A stretch of 64,000 bases of DNA, from assembly GCA_900770635.1 (NCBI GenBank), contig CAAGLB010000161.1, positions 1 through 64,000 of the forward strand. The letters run 5' to 3'. The notes beneath the pieces are model-generated. The model was not told where the DNA came from and did not search any database. It saw only the letters and a list, made by a program, of their open reading frames with translations. The translations under genes and the position numbers were made by a program. Positions 9,393 through 17,821 of this stretch are shown here, piece after piece. Source of the stretch: an uncultured Alistipes sp. (GTDB taxonomy: Bacteria; Bacteroidota; Bacteroidia; Bacteroidales; Rikenellaceae). Position 1 is the stretch's first letter. Every line of letters starts with the position of its first letter.

Positions 9393-10283
9393 TTAGTACA
9401 AATGAATTTTGTTCGTCTTCATATTCACAAACTTGTTGACGGCCACAGCGCTAAACACAACTGAGATAAGCACGCCAAGAAGCACCAGGCCACCTGTGAT
9501 GATGGCCACAACCCTTTGGTCGAGTAGCTCAACACCCACAGGCATGATGTATGATGCGCCATAGACCAATCCTATGAGCATCATGCCAGCAACAACACCC
9601 GAGAGCACTCCCTGCCAGAAGGCGCTGCCCAAAAATGGGCGCATGATATACCACTTAGTAGCACCCACAAGCTTCATAGTGTTTATGAGATAGCGCTTCG
9701 AGTATATTGCCAAACGTATGGTATTGTTGAGCAGTAGCAGCGATATCATAAGCAGCACACCAAGGAAAATCAGTAATGCCACAATTATCGTCGACAGCGT
9801 GCTATGCATGGTGTCGACAACCTCCATTGGTGGTACAGATACATACTCAACACCCTCAATATCATTGAAATAGGCTACCGCATCTCGCACACTATCCTCC
9901 GATACTGCCTCCTTGGTCATCAGCACCTCAAAGCTATCACGCAACGGGTTGTAGTCTAAAATTTCGTAAATGTCGAGTTCGAACTGGCGACAAAACTCCT
10001 CGTCGGCAAGCTTCTCGTCCTTCGACAGATACTCGATGTTGGCCACCTCGTCACGGCTCTTTATCTGCTTGAAAATCTCACGCTTAGCCTCCTTGTCAAG
10101 CCCATCGGTGATCTCCACCGACACCACAACCTTCTCACGCAGGTTCTCGGCAGCGTTGATGGCCGACAGTGTCACATAGCTTACTGCACCCAAGATAAAG
10201 AGCACTAAGGCTATGCTCACAGTCGATATAATGTAGGATCTACGCACCTTGCGTCGTATCCTCTTGTCGCTCGTTGCACTCAT
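9393..10283 (-). CDS. ftsX: Cell-division permease-like protein FtsX
   Basis: The start is set at 10283 (MSATSDKRIRRK), because the longer frame runs back into the upstream gene. The roughly 296-residue protein has a basic cytoplasmic N-terminus, one transmembrane helix, an extracellular domain (residues about 60-170) and three C-terminal helices, the FtsX layout. With the FtsE ATPase, FtsX controls peptidoglycan hydrolases at the septum. No ftsE is seen in this window. The gene begins 2 bp after the YfhO-like gene ends. Confidence 0.93.
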   Translation of the reverse strand: MSATSDKRIRRKVRRSYIISTVSIALVLFILGAVSYVTLSAINAAENLREKVVVSVEITDGLDKEAKREIFKQIKSRDEVANIEYLSKDEKLADEEFCRQFELDIYEILDYNPLRDSFEVLMTKEAVSEDSVRDAVAYFNDIEGVEYVSVPPMEVVDTMHSTLSTIIVALLIFLGVLLMISLLLLNNTIRLAIYSKRYLINTMKLVGATKWYIMRPFLGSAFWQGVLSGVVAGMMLIGLVYGASYIMPVGVELLDQRVVAIITGGLVLLGVLISVVFSAVAVNKFVNMKTNKIHLY

Positions 10284-10285
10284 AT

Positions 10286-12874
10286 CTATGCCTTGCTTTT
10301 CTTTCTCAATCTCAATAATACAATCGCCACAATGCAGATGAGTATCAGCCATGAGCATATACCCGTGATGGTTGTTGCCACGCCCCATTTAGGCGCTCTA
10401 AACTTCCACTCGACAACATGCTTGCCTGCTGGTAGCTCCATGCCTCGGAGTATGTAGTCGGCAGCAAAATAGGAGGCCTCAACACCGTCGATATATGCTC
10501 GCCAGCCATCGGGGAAGTATATCTCCGAGAATACAGCCAACGCCTCGGCAGGTGCTTCGTACTCATATTTTAGGTAGTTTGGCGCATACTCTTTAAGCTC
10601 GATATCTCCCGAGGCATCGTACATCTGCTCGAAGTCCTCAGTGCCCTCGCTCACAACAGCCTTTGTGCCAAGGTCGACATAGGCTAATGCCTCGAACTCC
10701 TTGATAGGCGTTGGCTGGGTGTAGACGCCCTCAACAAACCATGCAGCACCAAGCGGCTCATATCCGTAGGCATCACCGAGGGTTAGTACCTCGCCACCGT
10801 CAATCACATAACGTGTGTTGAGCATTGCCAGCACAGCGCCATTTTGGTTTGCTACGTATTGATCCATAACATCCTGATAGCGACCGAGCTTAGCGCCGTG
10901 ATAGCCATCTACCGAGCGATGAAAATATGCTGCCGTAGCCGAGCCATAGTGGTCTATGTCGAACACACGATAGCCCAAATCTTTGTCCTTGGCAATCTCG
11001 ATATTGGCTGCCGTAGGCTTCATCTCCGTAGGGTTTGTCCTGTGCCACTTATCCTCGCTCAGGTATCGCTCGCCGACGCCCACCAAGTCGAGTGTGACAA
11101 CCATGCCTACAAAGGCCATTGCTCCATACATAGCAATGTTGCGACTCTTGATTGTTTCTCTGTCACGCAGCCATGCAAATGCCACGATGGCTACTGCTGC
11201 CAATAACACATAGGCCAATGAGCGCCACATGTCGCCATACATAGCTCCCCGTCGTGCTTCATAAGCTGCCTCTTTAAGCTGCTCCACCCACCAGTCGTTA
11301 CCCAGCTCGGCATTGATCGTAGCAAGACCATAATCAGCAAGCAGCGCCATAGAGGCCATTGCCACAACAACAACGCCGAGAGCTATGCCCGCATAGGTTG
11401 CAACCTGCTTAAAGCTGAGTTTTGTTGTCCATATCTTCCACAACGCCACAGCTGCCAATAGGGGCACTGCCCACTCCACAACAACAAGAGCCATAGATAC
11501 CGTTCTAAAATTTTTGTATCCAGGCAATATGTCGTACATAAGCTCGTAGAATGCCATGCTATTTCGTCCCCACGCCAACACCAGCATGAAGAGCATAGAG
11601 GCCACAATCCACCATCTATCACGTCTTGCCATGAGCATCAAGCCCATGATGGCAAGGAATATTGCAGCAGCACCAAGGTATGTTGGGCCAGCGGTGAATG
11701 GCTGGTCGCCCCAGTAGTTCGAGGCATACTTCGCTGCACGTGACGTCTGCTCATCGGCGAGGGTATATATCAGCGATAGTAGCTCCTCGTCGCCCGCACG
11801 TAGTGCCTCCTCAATATCTCGTGTGGTGATGCCTGGAAACTGCTCGCTATACATCGCAGCTGCCTCAGCAACAGCCGTATCGAGCATCGCCTCCTGCGCA
11901 CCACGACTCTGCAACACGGCTATCGCTTCGTTGCTGTAATCGCCCGACCATGCGCCCATATAGTTGGGAACCAGCATATTGAAGCTTTCGAGCTTGCCAT
12001 AGCTCCATGCAGTGTTGTAGTCAATCTTTTTCTGTCGTGCATCCTCCACCAACACAGCCTCCGACACGCCACGAGTAGTATATTTCTGATGCTTTAAGGT
12101 GTACCACAGAGGTGCAAAATTAGAGCCTACGGCCAGCAATGCTGCAACGGCCAGCAGCGCTGTGGTGCGACCAAACTGCCTAAGCGCCTTATCTCTATAT
12201 GAATACCACAGCTCGCTAATCCACATGAAAAGACATACGATGAGGAAGTAGTAGGTTATCTGCGGATGGTTTGCGCCAAGCTCCAACGAGCCAAATAGCG
12301 CAGCGAGAGCCGCTCCGAGCCACATGTTTTTGCGTAGCGCATACCACACCGAGGCAACAAGAGGTGGGGCATAGACCAGCGCCCACATCTTGGTGATGTG
12401 TCCTGCGTCGATAATCAAGAAAAAATATGTCGACAGGCCGTAGGCCAAGCCAGCGATGATGCCTATCCAGGGATTTATGCCCATGAGCACCGCAGCCACC
12501 ATCATCAGCACCATGGCAAAGAGTGTCATGTTCATTGGGCCATCAACAACCTTAACGATGCTTCCCACACTCTGCTTGACATCCTGCGTGGGATACTCCA
12601 CGTCGATAAGATATGCGGGCATTCCCGAGAACATGTTGCCTGTCCACTGTGGATCTTCGCCCGTAGCCTCACGGTGTTGCTTAATGTCGTGCGACATGCC
12701 AGCATACTGCGCTATATCGCCCTGACCGAGCGACTTGCCATCGAACTGCGGAGCAAAAAACAACAAGCCGACAGCGACAAATAGCGCTATGCCAACACCC
12801 CAAGGCAGCATACTTTGCCACCACTGAGCCTTATTATCTCGACTGAGGATTTCAGATTGCTTATCCGTCATCAT
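10286..12874 (-). CDS. YfhO-like polytopic membrane protein
   Basis: The start is placed at 12874, following a TAnnTTTG box 23-30 bp upstream. The frame upstream of it has no coding character. The roughly 862-residue protein has a dozen or more hydrophobic helices, including an early QFDGKSLGQGDIAQYAGM loop, and ends with a periplasmic beta-rich region and a last helix. This fits the YfhO family. In Firmicutes such proteins are linked to glycosylation of wall polymers; the Bacteroidetes substrate is not known. It leads the transcript into ftsX. Confidence 0.85.
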   Translation of the reverse strand: MMTDKQSEILSRDNKAQWWQSMLPWGVGIALFVAVGLLFFAPQFDGKSLGQGDIAQYAGMSHDIKQHREATGEDPQWTGNMFSGMPAYLIDVEYPTQDVKQSVGSIVKVVDGPMNMTLFAMVLMMVAAVLMGINPWIGIIAGLAYGLSTYFFLIIDAGHITKMWALVYAPPLVASVWYALRKNMWLGAALAALFGSLELGANHPQITYYFLIVCLFMWISELWYSYRDKALRQFGRTTALLAVAALLAVGSNFAPLWYTLKHQKYTTRGVSEAVLVEDARQKKIDYNTAWSYGKLESFNMLVPNYMGAWSGDYSNEAIAVLQSRGAQEAMLDTAVAEAAAMYSEQFPGITTRDIEEALRAGDEELLSLIYTLADEQTSRAAKYASNYWGDQPFTAGPTYLGAAAIFLAIMGLMLMARRDRWWIVASMLFMLVLAWGRNSMAFYELMYDILPGYKNFRTVSMALVVVEWAVPLLAAVALWKIWTTKLSFKQVATYAGIALGVVVVAMASMALLADYGLATINAELGNDWWVEQLKEAAYEARRGAMYGDMWRSLAYVLLAAVAIVAFAWLRDRETIKSRNIAMYGAMAFVGMVVTLDLVGVGERYLSEDKWHRTNPTEMKPTAANIEIAKDKDLGYRVFDIDHYGSATAAYFHRSVDGYHGAKLGRYQDVMDQYVANQNGAVLAMLNTRYVIDGGEVLTLGDAYGYEPLGAAWFVEGVYTQPTPIKEFEALAYVDLGTKAVVSEGTEDFEQMYDASGDIELKEYAPNYLKYEYEAPAEALAVFSEIYFPDGWRAYIDGVEASYFAADYILRGMELPAGKHVVEWKFRAPKWGVATTITGICSWLILICIVAIVLLRLRKKSKA

Positions 12875-12896
12875 ATATAAATAAACATTAATCTGC

Positions 12897-12904
12897 CAAA
12901 GGTA
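12897..12904 (-). promoter_or_regulatory. Promoter -7 box for the YfhO-ftsX operon
   Basis: TACCTTTG on the minus strand matches TAnnTTTG and fixes the YfhO start at 12874 rather than the upstream ATG, which would lie before this promoter. Confidence 0.7.
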
Positions 12905-13018
12905 CGAAAAAAAACCGAAACGAAAAAGAGCATTCTTCATTCTGGGCCTATTTTGCAAAATTATCGTGACCTAAACCGAATATTTTAGCATATATACCAA
13001 TCATTCATAAAATTTCGT

Positions 13019-13026
13019 TATCTTTG
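13019..13026 (+). promoter_or_regulatory. Promoter -7 box for the polyprenyl synthase gene
   Basis: TATCTTTG matches TAnnTTTG and lies 18 bp before the start codon, back to back with the YfhO promoter. Confidence 0.7.
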
Positions 13027-13044
13027 CCTAATTAAACTAATTAT

Positions 13045-14061
13045 ATGGCTACAATAGACGCAATACGCTTACCCATTCTTGCCGACCTCGAGGCCTTCGA
13101 CGAGTTTGTTAGGGATAATATCACCGCCGAGGGCGACCTTATGCGTGAGATGCTTAGCTACGCCCTGAGCTCACGAGGCAAGGGTGTACGACCTATGCTC
13201 ACCATCCTCTGTGCCTCGCTTATGAACTCATCCGAGAATATCGATGCTGAGAGCGCTGGCAAAGAGCGTCACTCGTCGAAGCGCACCTATCTTGCAGCTA
13301 TGCTTGTCGAGATGATTCACACCGCCTCGCTCATTCATGACGACGTGCTCGACGAGGCTGATGAACGTCGTGGCCGCCCATCGGTGAACGCTAAGTGGCA
13401 GAGCGACATGGCAATCATCCTTGGCGATTTTATCCTTGCTCGCACAATGTCGCTAGGTATGGCATCGGCGCAGTACGATATCATGTCGTATATCGGTTCT
13501 GCTATGGCCACCCTCTGCGAGGGCGAGGTGTTGCAGAGTCAGCATGCCCGCAACCTCGACACATCACGTGACGACTACTTTGCAATCATCTATCAGAAGA
13601 CAGCCAGCTTGCTGGGTGTGAGTGCCGCCCTCGGAGCTTTGTCGGTGGGTGCTTCACGTGAAGATGTCGACCGCATGCGCAAGTTTGGCGAGGCGATAGG
13701 CATTGCCTTCCAGATCCAGGACGACATCCTCGACTTCAACCGCCAGAACAACACGGGCAAGCCTGCAAATAACGACCTTCGTGAGCATAAGATAACACTT
13801 CCGCTTATCGAAGTTATGGAGCGTAGGTCAGAGGAGGAGCGTAAAGAGATCTTGGAACTTATAAGGCGTTGCGACAAGGATGAGAGCGCAGTAGATGCAC
13901 TTCAACAAATTGTTGATGAGGGCGATGGTAAGGCACTCGCTGCCCAGACCATGCAGGCCTATCTTCAGCGAGCCTTGCACCTGCTCGCAAAATATCCCGA
14001 CACGCCATATCGCACCTCGCTAATGGAGCTATGCGCCTATATTGCCGAGCGTGACAGATAA
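13045..14061 (+). CDS. Polyprenyl diphosphate synthase (all-trans)
   Basis: The 338-residue protein condenses isopentenyl diphosphate onto an allylic primer to make the isoprenoid chain, probably the menaquinone side chain. Both aspartate-rich motifs are visible: IHDDVLDEADERRGRPS near residue 97 and FQIQDDILDF near residue 225. The KGVRPML motif binds IPP. The length is usual for octaprenyl/heptaprenyl synthases. Chain length cannot be read safely. The gene has its own promoter. Confidence 0.93.
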   Translation: MATIDAIRLPILADLEAFDEFVRDNITAEGDLMREMLSYALSSRGKGVRPMLTILCASLMNSSENIDAESAGKERHSSKRTYLAAMLVEMIHTASLIHDDVLDEADERRGRPSVNAKWQSDMAIILGDFILARTMSLGMASAQYDIMSYIGSAMATLCEGEVLQSQHARNLDTSRDDYFAIIYQKTASLLGVSAALGALSVGASREDVDRMRKFGEAIGIAFQIQDDILDFNRQNNTGKPANNDLREHKITLPLIEVMERRSEEERKEILELIRRCDKDESAVDALQQIVDEGDGKALAAQTMQAYLQRALHLLAKYPDTPYRTSLMELCAYIAERDR

Positions 14062-14117
14062 GGTAAAAGGTAAAAGGTGAAAAGTGAAAGGTGAAAGGTG
14101 AGAGGTGAAAAGTAAGG
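14060..14117 (+). repeat. Degenerate 7-bp tandem repeat
   Basis: Eight or so imperfect units of AAGGTGA/AAGGTAA follow directly on the stop codon of the polyprenyl synthase gene. The repeat is low-complexity and purine-rich on the plus strand. Confidence 0.7.
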
Positions 14118-14181
14118 TGTCTGCGACGCATGCTTATATCCATGACAAGTATACGAATATTAACACTAAACTATTAATACA

Positions 14182-15471
14182 ATGAGTACAGCAAAGAAAA
14201 GCAATCTCTTGGCTATCATCGTGATGATTCTCTTGTTCGGAATGATCTCGTTTGTAACCAACCTCGCATCGCCTATGGGTGATGTCCTCAAAAATCAGTT
14301 CCAGGTGGCTAACTGGATGGGTACACTTGGTGTATTTGCCAACTTCATCGCCTATGCTTGTATGGGTATCCCTGCGGGTAACCTTTTGCAGAAGCGTGGC
14401 TACAAATTTACTGCCTTGGCAGCCGTTGCCGTAGGTTTCACAGGCGTGGGTATTCAGACTATCGCGGGTCTTTTGGATGGTAACACAGCATTCGGCGTAT
14501 ATTTGTTGGGTGCCTTCATCGCAGGTTTCTCAATGTGCATGCTTAACATTGTGGTTAACCCTATGCTCAACAAGTTGGCAGGTGGTGGCAACCGAGGCAA
14601 CCAGCTCTTGCAGGTGGGTGGCTCGTTCAACTCGTTGATGGGTACTGCCGTAATCTTCCTCTCTGGCGTGTTTGTGCCAAGCATCGTTGATGCTAAGATT
14701 GAGCAGGTGTTCCCATTGATGTTCATCGCATTGGCTATCTTCGCCGTAGCATTCATCGTAATCCTTCTTACCGACATTCCTGAGAACAAGACTGAGGCTA
14801 AGGTCGCTGAGAAAGAGTCGGAGATTGGTCCTATGTCGTTCCGTCACTTTATGTTGGGCGCTATCGCCATCTTCATCTACGTAGGTGTCGAGGTGGGTAT
14901 TCCTAACGTGTTGCAGAAGTGGTTGCAGAATGGTGGTCTTAACGTAGAGTCTGGTGCTGAGGGTATCGCCTCAACAGTGGCTGCAACATATTGGTTGCTA
15001 ATGTTCTTCGGCCGTCTACTTGGCGCAGCACTTGGTGCTAAGGTGTCAGCAAAGACAATGCTCACAGCAGTATCTGTTCTCGGTCTTGGCTTCGTGTTGG
15101 GCGCTATGTTCCTCGATCCAGCTAACACTCTTAATATGCCAGTATTCAAGGGTACTGAGGGCTTCGGCTTGGCTAACGTGCCAGTAAATGCAGCTTTGTT
15201 GGTGTTGTGTGGCTTGTGCACATCAGTAATGTGGGGTGGCATCTTCAACCTCGCTGTTGAAGGCCTCGGCAAGTACACCGAGAAGGCATCAGGTATCTTC
15301 ATGGCATTGGTGTGTGGTGGTGGTATCCTCCCATTGTTGCAGAACTACGTAGTTGACCTCTCAGGTAGCTACCTCACAAGCTACTGGGTGATCGTTGCAG
15401 GCTTGGCATACCTTCTCTTCTACGCCCTTATCGGCTCGAAGAATGTGAACAGGGATATTCCTACAGAGTAG
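14182..15471 (+). CDS. MFS sugar permease (FucP/GluP type)
   Basis: The 429-residue protein has about 12 hydrophobic helices. Early it has GIPAGNLLQKRGYKF, the loop 2-3 motif of the major facilitator superfamily in the glucose/galactose/fucose:proton symporter branch. The FNSLMGTAVIF and FFGRLLGAALGAKVSAK segments support this. It would import a hexose. No sugar catabolic gene adjoins it, so substrate is unresolved. A strong terminator follows. Confidence 0.88.
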   Translation: MSTAKKSNLLAIIVMILLFGMISFVTNLASPMGDVLKNQFQVANWMGTLGVFANFIAYACMGIPAGNLLQKRGYKFTALAAVAVGFTGVGIQTIAGLLDGNTAFGVYLLGAFIAGFSMCMLNIVVNPMLNKLAGGGNRGNQLLQVGGSFNSLMGTAVIFLSGVFVPSIVDAKIEQVFPLMFIALAIFAVAFIVILLTDIPENKTEAKVAEKESEIGPMSFRHFMLGAIAIFIYVGVEVGIPNVLQKWLQNGGLNVESGAEGIASTVAATYWLLMFFGRLLGAALGAKVSAKTMLTAVSVLGLGFVLGAMFLDPANTLNMPVFKGTEGFGLANVPVNAALLVLCGLCTSVMWGGIFNLAVEGLGKYTEKASGIFMALVCGGGILPLLQNYVVDLSGSYLTSYWVIVAGLAYLLFYALIGSKNVNRDIPTE

Positions 15472-15491
15472 CATATATCGCTCATATATAG

Positions 15492-15530
15492 ACAACTCCC
15501 CGAGTCGTATGGCTCGGGGAGTTGTTGCTT
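15492..15530 (+). terminator. Intrinsic terminator after the MFS gene
   Basis: A 13-bp perfect stem (ACAACTCCCCGAG with CTCGGGGAGTTGT) and an 8-nt loop, followed by a short T-rich tail. Confidence 0.85.
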
Positions 15531-15588
15531 TTCGGTAGGTGTGAAAAAATAATTTGGCAAAAGCATAACAACATAACGATAGTTTTTA

Positions 15589-15596
15589 TATCTTTG
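15589..15596 (+). promoter_or_regulatory. Promoter -7 box for kbl
   Basis: TATCTTTG matches TAnnTTTG; the start codon is 72 bp downstream, leaving a leader of about 65 nt. Confidence 0.6.
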
Positions 15597-15668
15597 TAGG
15601 AGATTGTAGCCATAGGCTATTTCAACGTGTGACAATTATTCTTTAACATTCTAATACTTTTTACGACA

Positions 15669-16856
15669 ATGTACGGAAAATTTCAGCAGCATTTGCAGAA
15701 CGAGCTAGCCGAGATTAAGGCTGCCGGCTTGTACAAGACAGAGCGTATCATCGAGTCACCACAGCGTGCCGAGATCGACGTGGCTAACCGCCCAGTGTTG
15801 AACTTCTGCGCTAACAACTACCTTGGTCTTTCGGACAATCCACGCCTTGTTGAGGCGGCTAAGAAGGCTTTGGACGAGCGTGGCTTCGGTATGTCATCTG
15901 TACGCTTCATCTGCGGCTGCCAGGACATTCACAAGCAGCTTGAGAAGGCTATCGCCGACTACTTTGGCACTGAGGATACTATCCTCTACGCTGCTTGTTT
16001 CGACGCTAATGGTGGTGTTTTCGAGCCTTTGTTTACTGCCGAGGACGCTATCATCTCTGACGCTTTGAACCACGCATCTATCATCGACGGTGTACGTCTT
16101 TGTAAGGCTCAGCGCTACCGCTATGCTAATGCCGACATGGCAGAGTTGGAGGAGTGCTTGAAGCAGGCTCAGGCTCAGCGCTTCCGCATCATCGTTACTG
16201 ACGGTGTGTTCTCTATGGACGGTAACGCTGCTCCACTCGACAAGATTTGCGAGTTGGCTGAGAAGTACGACGCTTTGGTAATGGTTGACGAGTGCCACTC
16301 AGCAGGTGTGTTGGGTAAGACTGGTCGTGGTATCACCGAGCTTTACGATCTTCGTGGCAAGGTAGATATCCTCACAGGTACTCTCGGTAAGGCATTTGGT
16401 GGTGCTGTAGGTGGCTTCACCACTGGCCGCAAGGAGATCATCGACATGCTTCGTCAGCGCTCACGTCCTTACTTGTTCTCTAACTCATTGCCACCAGCAG
16501 TTGTTGGCGCATCTATCGAGATGTTCAAGATGTTGGAGGAGAGCGACGCATTGCACGATAAGCTCGTAGCTAACGTTGAGCACTTCCGTTCAAAGATGGT
16601 TGCTGCAGGCTTCGACATCAAGCCTACAGTATCGGCTATCTGCGCTGTTATGCTCTACGACGCAAAGCTCTCTCAGGACTTCGCTGCAGAGCTTCAGAAG
16701 GAGGGTGTATTCGTAACAGGCTTCTACTACCCAGTAGTTCCTAAGGGCCAGGCACGTATCCGTGTTCAGGTTTCTGCGGGCCACACTACCGAGCAGCTCG
16801 ACCGCTGCGTTGACGCTTTCGTTAAGGTTGGTAAGCAGCTTGGCGTCTTGAAGTAA
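15669..16856 (+). CDS. kbl: Glycine C-acetyltransferase (2-amino-3-ketobutyrate CoA ligase)
   Basis: The 395-residue PLP enzyme of the alpha-oxoamine synthase family cleaves 2-amino-3-ketobutyrate with CoA to glycine and acetyl-CoA, the second step of threonine degradation. MYGKFQQHLQNELAEIKAAGLYKTERII is the Kbl-type N-terminus, and the PLP lysine is in LTGTLGKAFGGAVGG. BioF and serine palmitoyltransferase share the fold, but the start and the NFCANNYLGLSDNPR region favour Kbl. No threonine dehydrogenase gene is adjacent. Confidence 0.93.
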   Translation: MYGKFQQHLQNELAEIKAAGLYKTERIIESPQRAEIDVANRPVLNFCANNYLGLSDNPRLVEAAKKALDERGFGMSSVRFICGCQDIHKQLEKAIADYFGTEDTILYAACFDANGGVFEPLFTAEDAIISDALNHASIIDGVRLCKAQRYRYANADMAELEECLKQAQAQRFRIIVTDGVFSMDGNAAPLDKICELAEKYDALVMVDECHSAGVLGKTGRGITELYDLRGKVDILTGTLGKAFGGAVGGFTTGRKEIIDMLRQRSRPYLFSNSLPPAVVGASIEMFKMLEESDALHDKLVANVEHFRSKMVAAGFDIKPTVSAICAVMLYDAKLSQDFAAELQKEGVFVTGFYYPVVPKGQARIRVQVSAGHTTEQLDRCVDAFVKVGKQLGVLK

Positions 16857-16981
16857 TTTCTTGTGATAAGGGCGCATCTGCGCCCTTTCAATCAAAGCCA
16901 CCAATGGGACGTACGCCAAGTACTACCCATCGGTGGCTTTTTCATGTCAAGGCCACATCTGCAACCCTTCTAACAACAAAT
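16856..16981 (+). repeat. GTAC-tip structured repeat, copy 2
   Basis: The element starts at the last base of the kbl stop codon. The ends pair as an imperfect 17-bp outer stem (16856-16872 with 16965-16981). Inside are a small GC hairpin with CATCT in its loop and, at 16894-16940, the main hairpin with arm AAAGCCACC and tip GGGACGTAC-N5-GTACTACCC. The T run after the main stem could make it a terminator. Confidence 0.8.
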
Positions 16982-16983
16982 TT

Positions 16984-17110
16984 ATTTCCCGTGATAAGCA
17001 CCAATCTTCGCCCCCAAGCTCATTGCCCTGAAAGGAGATGTACGCTAAGTACACCCCCTTCCAGTGCAATTTCGACTTGGTGCCAAATCTTGGCACTTCT
17101 GACGAGAAAT
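16984..17110 (+). repeat. GTAC-tip structured repeat, copy 3
   Basis: A second element lies head to tail with copy 2. Its outer stem is 16984-16998 with 17096-17110. The main hairpin, 17023-17069, has a different stem sequence (TTGC..CTG with CAG.GCAA) but keeps the GTAC-GCTAA-GTAC tip. A third arm, GTGCCAA-ATC-TTGGCAC, is perfect. The whole can fold as a multi-arm junction. Confidence 0.75.
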
Positions 17111-17154
17111 CGGTGCGCTGATTGAGGTGGGCAGGGGCATAGGATAAATAGGAG

Positions 17155-17253
17155 CGCTTCGCTCGATGGGTAACGCTTCGCTCGATGGGAATTTCCCATC
17201 TATCCCATTCGTCCCATTCGTCCCATTTATCCCATCTATCCCATCTATCCCAT
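17155..17253 (+). repeat. Short tandem repeats: 16-bp direct repeat and 9-bp minisatellite
   Basis: CGCTTCGCTCGATGGG occurs twice (17155-17170 and 17174-17189). From 17195 six 9-bp units of CCCATCTAT/CCCATTCGT and a partial seventh follow. Reverse frames across it give repeated Asp-x-Trp, which I treat as an artefact. No gene is supported in 17111-17326. Confidence 0.85.
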
Positions 17254-17326
17254 AAAATAAACCCCATACCAAGCACACCATACCCTCGCCTTTTTCTCTA
17301 TATTTTCTATTTTCACCGAAAATCAC

Positions 17327-17334
17327 TATCTTTG
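17327..17334 (+). promoter_or_regulatory. Promoter -7 box for queD-polA
   Basis: TATCTTTG matches TAnnTTTG, 22 bp before the queD start codon. Confidence 0.7.
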
Positions 17335-17356
17335 TGAAAATAAATATAGTAATACT

Positions 17357-17809
17357 ATGTCAGTAATACGTCTTACCAAGGAGTTTACATTCGAGGCTGC
17401 CCACATGCTTGAGGGCTACGATGGCCTCTGCCGTGAGGTTCACGGCCACTCATATAAGCTATTTGTTACCGTCAAGGGCGAGCCTGAGAGTGATCCTGAG
17501 TCGCCAAAGCTCGGTATGGTCATGGACTTTGGTATCCTCAAACGCATCGTCAACGAGCAGATTGTCGACCGCCTCGACCACGCCTTTATGATGCGCAACA
17601 CACTTGCCGCCGAGGAGATTATCAACAACCTCGGCTACCGCTTCTCGAAGGTGGTGCTTACGGAGTATCAGCCTACGTGCGAGAATATGTTGGCTGACTT
17701 TGCCGAGAGGTTGTTGGGAGCACTTCCCGACGACATCGAGCTTCACTCGTTGCGCCTGCACGAGACAGCCACGTCGTTTGCCGAGTGGTATGCATCGGAT
17801 AACTTCTAA
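17357..17809 (+). CDS. queD: 6-carboxytetrahydropterin synthase
   Basis: The 150-residue protein has the zinc histidines His16 (FEAAHM), His29 and His31 (EVHGHSY) and the catalytic Cys25 (LCREVHGH) of QueD, which converts dihydroneopterin triphosphate to 6-carboxytetrahydropterin in preQ0/queuosine synthesis. The C-terminal LRLHETATSFAEW carries the pterin-binding Glu. It starts a two-gene unit with polA, 12 bp apart. PTPS homologues share the fold; the Cys-x3-HGH context favours QueD. Confidence 0.94.
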   Translation: MSVIRLTKEFTFEAAHMLEGYDGLCREVHGHSYKLFVTVKGEPESDPESPKLGMVMDFGILKRIVNEQIVDRLDHAFMMRNTLAAEEIINNLGYRFSKVVLTEYQPTCENMLADFAERLLGALPDDIELHSLRLHETATSFAEWYASDNF

Positions 17810-17821
17810 ACACTTGGAGCA

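Noticed and set aside
13859..14143. Minus-strand frame with repeating Ser-Pro-Phe-Thr-Phe
   Set aside because: It comes from the 7-bp tandem repeat after the polyprenyl synthase gene and overlaps that gene antisense.
16947..17326. Minus-strand frames with Trp-Asp repeats
   Set aside because: The repeated peptide follows from the 9-bp minisatellite and the frames cross two structured repeats; no start region or promoter supports them.
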